Of a DNA stretch of 9,816 bases, positions 6,657 through 9,816 are shown piece by piece. The notes under the pieces were generated by a model that had not been told where the DNA came from, searched no databases, and saw only the letters and a list, made by a program, of their open reading frames with translations. How positions within the stretch are numbered: position 1 is the first letter of the stretch; the number at the start of each line of letters is the position of its first letter. The DNA lies in assembly GCA_019240375.1 (NCBI GenBank), contig JAFAYN010000488.1:1-9816 (forward strand). The letters are read 5' to 3'. The translations under genes and the position numbers were made by a program. The DNA comes from Gemmatimonadota bacterium (GTDB lineage Bacteria > Gemmatimonadota > Gemmatimonadetes > Longimicrobiales > Longimicrobiaceae).

Positions 6657-6685
6657 ATTATAACATATACCGTTATATGTATCAA
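6657..6685 (-). promoter_or_regulatory. Near-consensus sigma70 promoter of higBA
   Basis: On the minus strand TTGATA (6685-6680) and TATAAT (6662-6657) are separated by exactly 17 bases. The -10 is a perfect match and the -35 matches four of six. Transcription would start near 6650 and give a leader of about 43 bases before the higB ATG. The region stands out as an AT-rich patch in GC-rich DNA. It should also feed higA and, by spacing, the aldehyde dehydrogenase and reductase genes. Confidence 0.8.
6659..6680. promoter_or_regulatory. Nested inverted repeats, probable HigA operator
   Basis: Two inverted repeats overlap here. ACATATA-CCGT-TATATGT (6663-6680, seven-base arms) covers the whole spacer between the -35 and -10 hexamers of the higBA promoter. 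TATAAC-ATATACC-GTTATA (6659-6677, six-base arms) reaches into the -10. HigA-type antitoxins bind such TA-rich dyads at their own promoter, so this is the expected site of autorepression by HigA or the HigBA complex. Which of the two dyads is used cannot be told from sequence. Confidence 0.7.
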
Positions 6686-6829
6686 TCCGTAGGAAAGCCC
6701 CGCCCCGGTTGCAGACTCCGGCCGCACAAGGCATCATTCCCTAGCGCGGCGGAGCAGGTGTTGCAGAGGTGCGGGACCGGGTCCGTGATCCGCCCGGGAC
6801 GCGGACGTTCACCCACAGCCCGCACGCCG

Positions 6830-7507
6830 ATGAAGCTTCCACTCCCCGGGTCGTGGCAGACCCTGCTGGCCGACGAGCTGGAAAAACCCTACTTCCCGAA
6901 GCTCCGCGCCTTCGTGGACGAGGAGCGGCGGACCCACACCGTCTATCCGCCCGAGGACGACGTCTTCAACGCGCTGAAGCTCACGCCGTACGAGCGGGCC
7001 AGCGTGGTGATCCTGGGCCAGGACCCGTACCACGGCCCGGGGCAGGCGCACGGGCTCGCCTTCTCGGTGCGCCCCGGGGTACGCCCGCCGCCCTCGCTGG
7101 TCAACATCTTCAAGGAATTGCGCGACGACCTGGGGTGCCGCATCCCGAACAACGGCTACCTGGTCCCCTGGGCCGAGCAGGGGGTGCTCCTGCTGAACAC
7201 GGTGCTCACGGTGCGCGACGGCGAGCCCAACTCGCACAAGGGGAAGGGGTGGGAGAAGTTCACCGACGCGGTGATCCGGAAGGTGAACGACAAGGAAGAT
7301 CGCGTCGTGTTCGTGCTCTGGGGCGGGAACGCGGGGAAGAAGACGGAATTGATCGACACCGGGCGGCACGCCGTCGTCCAGTCGGTGCACCCGTCGCCGC
7401 TCTCGGCGCGGCGGGGCTTCTTCGGGAGCCGCCCCTTTTCCCAGATCAACACGGCGCTGCGGGAGGGGGGGCGGCCGGAGATCGACTGGCAGCTCCCCGA
7501 CCTCTGA
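6830..7507 (+). CDS. ung: Uracil-DNA glycosylase, family 1
   Basis: The 225-residue enzyme removes uracil from DNA as the first step of base-excision repair. The family-1 motifs are complete: GQDPYHG (63-69, water-activating D65 and uracil-excluding Y67), the aromatic pocket region [18 protein letters not shown] (77-94), [12 protein letters not shown] (118-129, base-recognition N123), and HPSPLSA (187-193, H187). Length matches the usual 220-230 residues, so it is probably intact and active. The start was placed at 6830 because [13 protein letters not shown] begins the family's typical N-terminus. No clear Shine-Dalgarno precedes it, and I found no persuasive promoter in 6690-6829, although the gene must be transcribed away from higBA. 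It is followed after 28 bases by the propeller lipoprotein gene, which may be read from the same transcript. No functional link between the two is apparent. Confidence 0.96.
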   Translation: MKLPLPGSWQTLLADELEKPYFPKLRAFVDEERRTHTVYPPEDDVFNALKLTPYERASVVILGQDPYHGPGQAHGLAFSVRPGVRPPPSLVNIFKELRDDLGCRIPNNGYLVPWAEQGVLLLNTVLTVRDGEPNSHKGKGWEKFTDAVIRKVNDKEDRVVFVLWGGNAGKKTELIDTGRHAVVQSVHPSPLSARRGFFGSRPFSQINTALREGGRPEIDWQLPDL

Positions 7508-7535
7508 CCACCACACCGACGGAGAAAGGATCCTC

Positions 7536-8633
7536 GTGCAGCGACGCAACGGACGTACGACGGCGGCCGCCCTCCTCCTGTGCCTGGGCGCGGCGGCGTG
7601 CGCGGCTCCCGCCCCGGAGCACCTCTCTCCGGCGGCGGGGATGACGTGGACGGCCCAGGCGAGCGGGACCACGGCCAGCCTGCGCGGGCTGAGCGTGGTG
7701 GACGCGCGGGTGGCGTGGGCGAGCGGGACCGGCGGCACCTGGCTGCGCACCACGGACGGGGGCGCGATCTGGCAGACGGACACCGTCCCCGGCGCCACCG
7801 CGCTGGACTTCCGCGACGTGCAGGCGTTCGACGCGAGCACGGCGTACCTGCTCAGCGCAGGCGAGGGGACGCAGTCGCGGATCTACCGGACCATGGACGG
7901 GGGGCGGCACTGGACGCTCCAGTTCACCAACCCGGGGCCGCAGGGGTTCTTCGACGGGATGGCGTTCCGCGACCGCGCGCACGGGATCGCCTACAGCGAC
8001 CCGGTGGACGGCCGCTTCCTGCTCGTCGCCACCGCGGACGGGGGCGCCACCTGGACCCCGGTGCCGCCCGCCGGGATCCCGCCCGCCCTGGCGGGGGAGG
8101 CCGCCTTCGCCGCCAGCGGGACCGGGATCGCCCTTTCCGGCGACACGGTCTGGTTCGCGACGGGGGGCGGGGCGCGGGCGCGCGTCTTCCGCTCGACGGA
8201 CCGGGGGAGCACCTGGACGGTGGTCCCGGTCTCCTTCGCCGCCGGGAGCGCGGCGGCGGGGATCTTTTCCCTGGCCTTCCGCGACGCGCGCGACGGGGTG
8301 GCGGTCGGCGGCGACTACCAGCACCCGGCGGCGGACAGCGGCAACGTGGCACTCACCCGCGACGGCGGCATGACCTGGACGCCGATCCGCGGCGCCCGGC
8401 CACGGGGGTACCGCTCCGGCGCGGCGTGGGTCCCCGGCGCGAGCCCGGCGCTGGTGGTGGCGGTCGGCACCTCGGGGTCGGACTACTCCGTGGACGGGGG
8501 CGAGAGCTGGATGCCGATCGACACGGTGGGCTTCAACAGCGTCGCCAGCGCGGGGCCGGGGGCGACCTGGGCAGTGGGGGAGCGGGGACGGGTCGCGAAG
8601 CTGGCCGTCGGGCGCGCCGCGCGGGCCCCGTGA
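7536..8633 (+). CDS. Ycf48/Hcf136-like beta-propeller protein with six Asp-boxes, probable lipoprotein
   Basis: The 365-residue product starts at a GTG preceded by GGAGAAAGGA. A basic N-terminus, a hydrophobic stretch AALLLCLGAAA (11-21) and cysteine 22 suggest a signal peptide ending in a lipobox (AAAC), so the protein is probably exported and lipid-anchored. The rest is a beta-propeller: six Asp-boxes of the form S/T-x-D-G-G-x-x-W occur at about 72-79, 119-126, 166-173, 220-227 (DRGSTW variant), 274-281 and 318-325, spaced 44 to 54 residues apart. Ycf48/Hcf136 are photosystem II assembly factors, but this propeller class is widespread in non-photosynthetic bacteria with unknown roles, so no photosynthetic function is implied. 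Sialidase catalytic residues are not evident. The stop overlaps the start of the response-regulator gene (GTGA at 8630-8633), indicating co-expression. Confidence 0.88.
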   Translation: MQRRNGRTTAAALLLCLGAAACAAPAPEHLSPAAGMTWTAQASGTTASLRGLSVVDARVAWASGTGGTWLRTTDGGAIWQTDTVPGATALDFRDVQAFDASTAYLLSAGEGTQSRIYRTMDGGRHWTLQFTNPGPQGFFDGMAFRDRAHGIAYSDPVDGRFLLVATADGGATWTPVPPAGIPPALAGEAAFAASGTGIALSGDTVWFATGGGARARVFRSTDRGSTWTVVPVSFAAGSAAAGIFSLAFRDARDGVAVGGDYQHPAADSGNVALTRDGGMTWTPIRGARPRGYRSGAAWVPGASPALVVAVGTSGSDYSVDGGESWMPIDTVGFNSVASAGPGATWAVGERGRVAKLAVGRAARAP

Positions 8634-9409
8634 ACGTGCGCGTCCTGGTGGTGGACGACGAGCCCCTGGCCCGCCAGCGGATCCTCGGCCTGCTGGCGGA
8701 GGCGCCCGACATGGAGGTGGTGGGGGAGTGCGGCGACGGGGAGGCGGCCATCGAGAGCATCGAGGCGCTCCGCCCCGACCTGGTCTTCCTGGACATCCAG
8801 ATGCCCGAGGTCACCGGGCTGGAGGTGCTGGAAGCGGTGGAGGTGGACCCGATGCCGGTGGTGGTCTTCGTCACCGCATACGACGAGTTCGCGCTGCGGG
8901 CCTTCGACGCGCACGCCCTGGACTACCTGCTCAAGCCCTTCCGCCGGGAGCGCTTCGAGGCAACGCTGGCGCGGGTGCGGGCCCACCTCGCCGCGCGGAG
9001 CGCGCACCAGCGCGAGCTGTCGCTGGACGACCGGATCCGCGCGCTGCTCGCCACCCTGCACCCCGCCCGGCCGTACCCGGAGCGGCTGGCGGTGCGCCTG
9101 GGGGAGAGGATCGTGTTCGTGCGGGTGGCGGACGTGGACTGGATCGGGGCGGAGGGGAACTACGCCGCGCTGCACGTGGGGGAGCGTCAGTACCTGATCC
9201 GGGAGACGATGAGCCGCCTGGAAGCGAAGCTGGACCCGGCGCGGTTCGTCCGGATCCAGCGCTCGGTGATCGTCAACGCCGACCGCATCCGCGAGATCCA
9301 GCCGCTGTTCAAGGGGACCTACACGGTCGTCCTGCAGGGCGGCGCGAAGCTGACCTCGGGGCGGTCGTACCGCGACAACCTGCTCGCCCTGATCGACACT
9401 CCCGCCTGA
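8630..9409 (+). CDS. LytTR-family response regulator (LytR/AlgR type)
   Basis: The 259-residue protein has a CheY-like receiver (about 3-120) and a LytTR DNA-binding domain (about 150-252). The receiver shows the acidic pocket VVDDEP (7-12), phospho-acceptor D55 in FLDIQMPE, the switch residue T82 in VTAYDE and K102 in LLKPF. The LytTR part contains VADVDWIGAEGNYAALHV, a LETM-like RETMSRLEAKLDP segment, FVRIQRSVIVN and the C-terminal SGRSYRDNL. It should act as a phosphorylation-controlled transcription factor. The GTG at 8630 overlaps the previous stop and is preferred; a second in-frame GTG at 8636 would shorten it by two residues. No clear SD precedes it, which fits coupled translation. 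No sensor kinase gene is present in the window, which is unusual because LytTR regulators normally sit next to a LytS-like kinase. Confidence 0.94.
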   Translation: MNVRVLVVDDEPLARQRILGLLAEAPDMEVVGECGDGEAAIESIEALRPDLVFLDIQMPEVTGLEVLEAVEVDPMPVVVFVTAYDEFALRAFDAHALDYLLKPFRRERFEATLARVRAHLAARSAHQRELSLDDRIRALLATLHPARPYPERLAVRLGERIVFVRVADVDWIGAEGNYAALHVGERQYLIRETMSRLEAKLDPARFVRIQRSVIVNADRIREIQPLFKGTYTVVLQGGAKLTSGRSYRDNLLALIDTPA

Positions 9410-9433
9410 ACCTGGGGCGCCGGGCGCCGGCCC

Positions 9434-9463
9434 TTGTGGACCCCGGCGGTCCCGCCCTACAAT
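9434..9463 (+). promoter_or_regulatory. Candidate promoter of the GH20 gene
   Basis: TTGTGG (9434-9439) and TACAAT (9458-9463) are separated by 18 bases, 56 bases before the ATG at 9519. The -10 matches five of six consensus positions and the -35 three. A small GC hairpin (GCCGGC-GGAA-GCCGGC, 9476-9491) would lie in the transcribed leader. This suggests the hydrolase gene is not simply a continuation of the regulator transcript. Confidence 0.45.
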
Positions 9464-9518
9464 CGGTGCCGTCCGGCCGGCGGAAGCCGGCGCCTCCGCC
9501 CCCCCTGGATACCCTGCG

Positions 9519-9816
9519 ATGCGGGACCGACCCCGCGGTACCCCCCGGCTGCGGCGCCTGCTGCCGCTGCTCTGCCTGTTCGCCGCCGCGTGCGGCGCGG
9601 CCACCCGATCACCCAGGTTGCGTCCGATGCCCCCGGAGCACGCCCTGATCCCCGTCCCGGCCTCGGTCGAGCTGGACCGGGGACGCTCGTTCACGCTCAC
9701 CCTGGACACGCGGGTGGTGGTGGAGCCCGGCTCGCCGGAGGTGGCGCGGATCGGCGGGTACCTGGCGGGGATCCTCCGCCCCTCGACGGGGTTCCCGCTC
9801 CCCGTGTCGACGGAGG
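9519..9816 (+). CDS. Beta-N-acetylhexosaminidase (GH20) lipoprotein, N-terminal 99 residues (runs off right edge)
   Basis: The frame starts at ATG 9519 and is open to the window end. The N-terminus is rich in Arg, followed by a hydrophobic core LLPLLCLFAAAC with a lipobox-like AAAC at residues 22-25, so export and lipid anchoring are likely. After a short linker, ALIPVPASVELDRGRSFTLT marks the start of the GH20b domain that precedes the catalytic barrel in hexosaminidases, and GYLAGILRPSTGFPLPV continues that fold. The catalytic Asp-Glu pair lies beyond the edge and cannot be checked. Such enzymes remove terminal GlcNAc or GalNAc from chitin, peptidoglycan or glycan fragments. No strong SD is seen before the ATG. 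The identification rests on the characteristic N-terminal IPxPxS-like signature and is good but not complete. Confidence 0.8.
   Translation, partial: MRDRPRGTPRLRRLLPLLCLFAAACGAATRSPRLRPMPPEHALIPVPASVELDRGRSFTLTLDTRVVVEPGSPEVARIGGYLAGILRPSTGFPLPVSTE

Noticed and set aside
7536..8633. Reading the propeller protein as a sialidase or as proof of photosynthesis
   Set aside because: Asp-boxes occur in many propellers. No sialidase catalytic set is evident, and Ycf48-like proteins are common in non-phototrophs.
1..9816. CRISPR array, tRNA, rRNA or insertion sequence
   Set aside because: I saw no regularly spaced repeats, no tRNA-like cloverleaf ends, no rRNA-like sequence and no transposase motifs on reading the window.

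Overview
The window is GC-rich DNA (coding regions look well above 65% G+C) from a bacterium. The genes are tightly packed, there are no phage structural genes, and a DUF2382 stress protein, a Ycf48-type propeller lipoprotein, a LytTR regulator and a GH20 lipoprotein are present. This mix would fit a free-living or soil bacterium such as a member of the Gemmatimonadota (Longimicrobium-like). That placement is an impression from gene content and composition, not proven by the sequence.

Layout. (a) 1-124 is the start of a minus-strand gene that runs off the left edge. It is followed by about 380 bp without a recognised gene, partly of lower G+C. (b) 508-1290 (+) encodes a PRC-barrel/DUF2382 protein. 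It meets the minus-strand block at a perfect 42-bp palindrome (1315-1356), very probably a two-way terminator. (c) 1383-6607 is a long minus-strand block. In transcription order it holds a HigB toxin, a HigA antitoxin, a GabD2-type aldehyde dehydrogenase, an extended SDR reductase, and then, after a 146-bp gap, a three-helix membrane protein overlapping by ATGA with an M15 endolysin-like peptidase. (d) 6608-6829 is a divergent intergenic region with an AT-rich, near-consensus sigma70 promoter for higBA. Nested inverted repeats fill its spacer. (e) 6830 to the right edge is a plus-strand block: uracil-DNA glycosylase, a six-Asp-box lipoprotein, a LytTR response regulator that overlaps it by GTGA, and the first 99 codons of a GH20 hexosaminidase lipoprotein with its own promoter.

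How the genes may work together. HigA presumably represses the higBA promoter. Because the aldehyde dehydrogenase starts 3 nt after the higA stop and the reductase 6 nt after that, this autoregulated promoter may also drive a two-enzyme aldehyde-metabolism unit. The membrane protein and the signal-less peptidase are translationally coupled and look like a dedicated cell-wall-acting pair. The propeller lipoprotein and LytTR regulator are also coupled, and no histidine kinase is visible. The most interesting items are the membrane-protein/peptidase pair, the toxin-antitoxin promoter and its link to the metabolic genes. None is shown by the sequence alone to be a new system.
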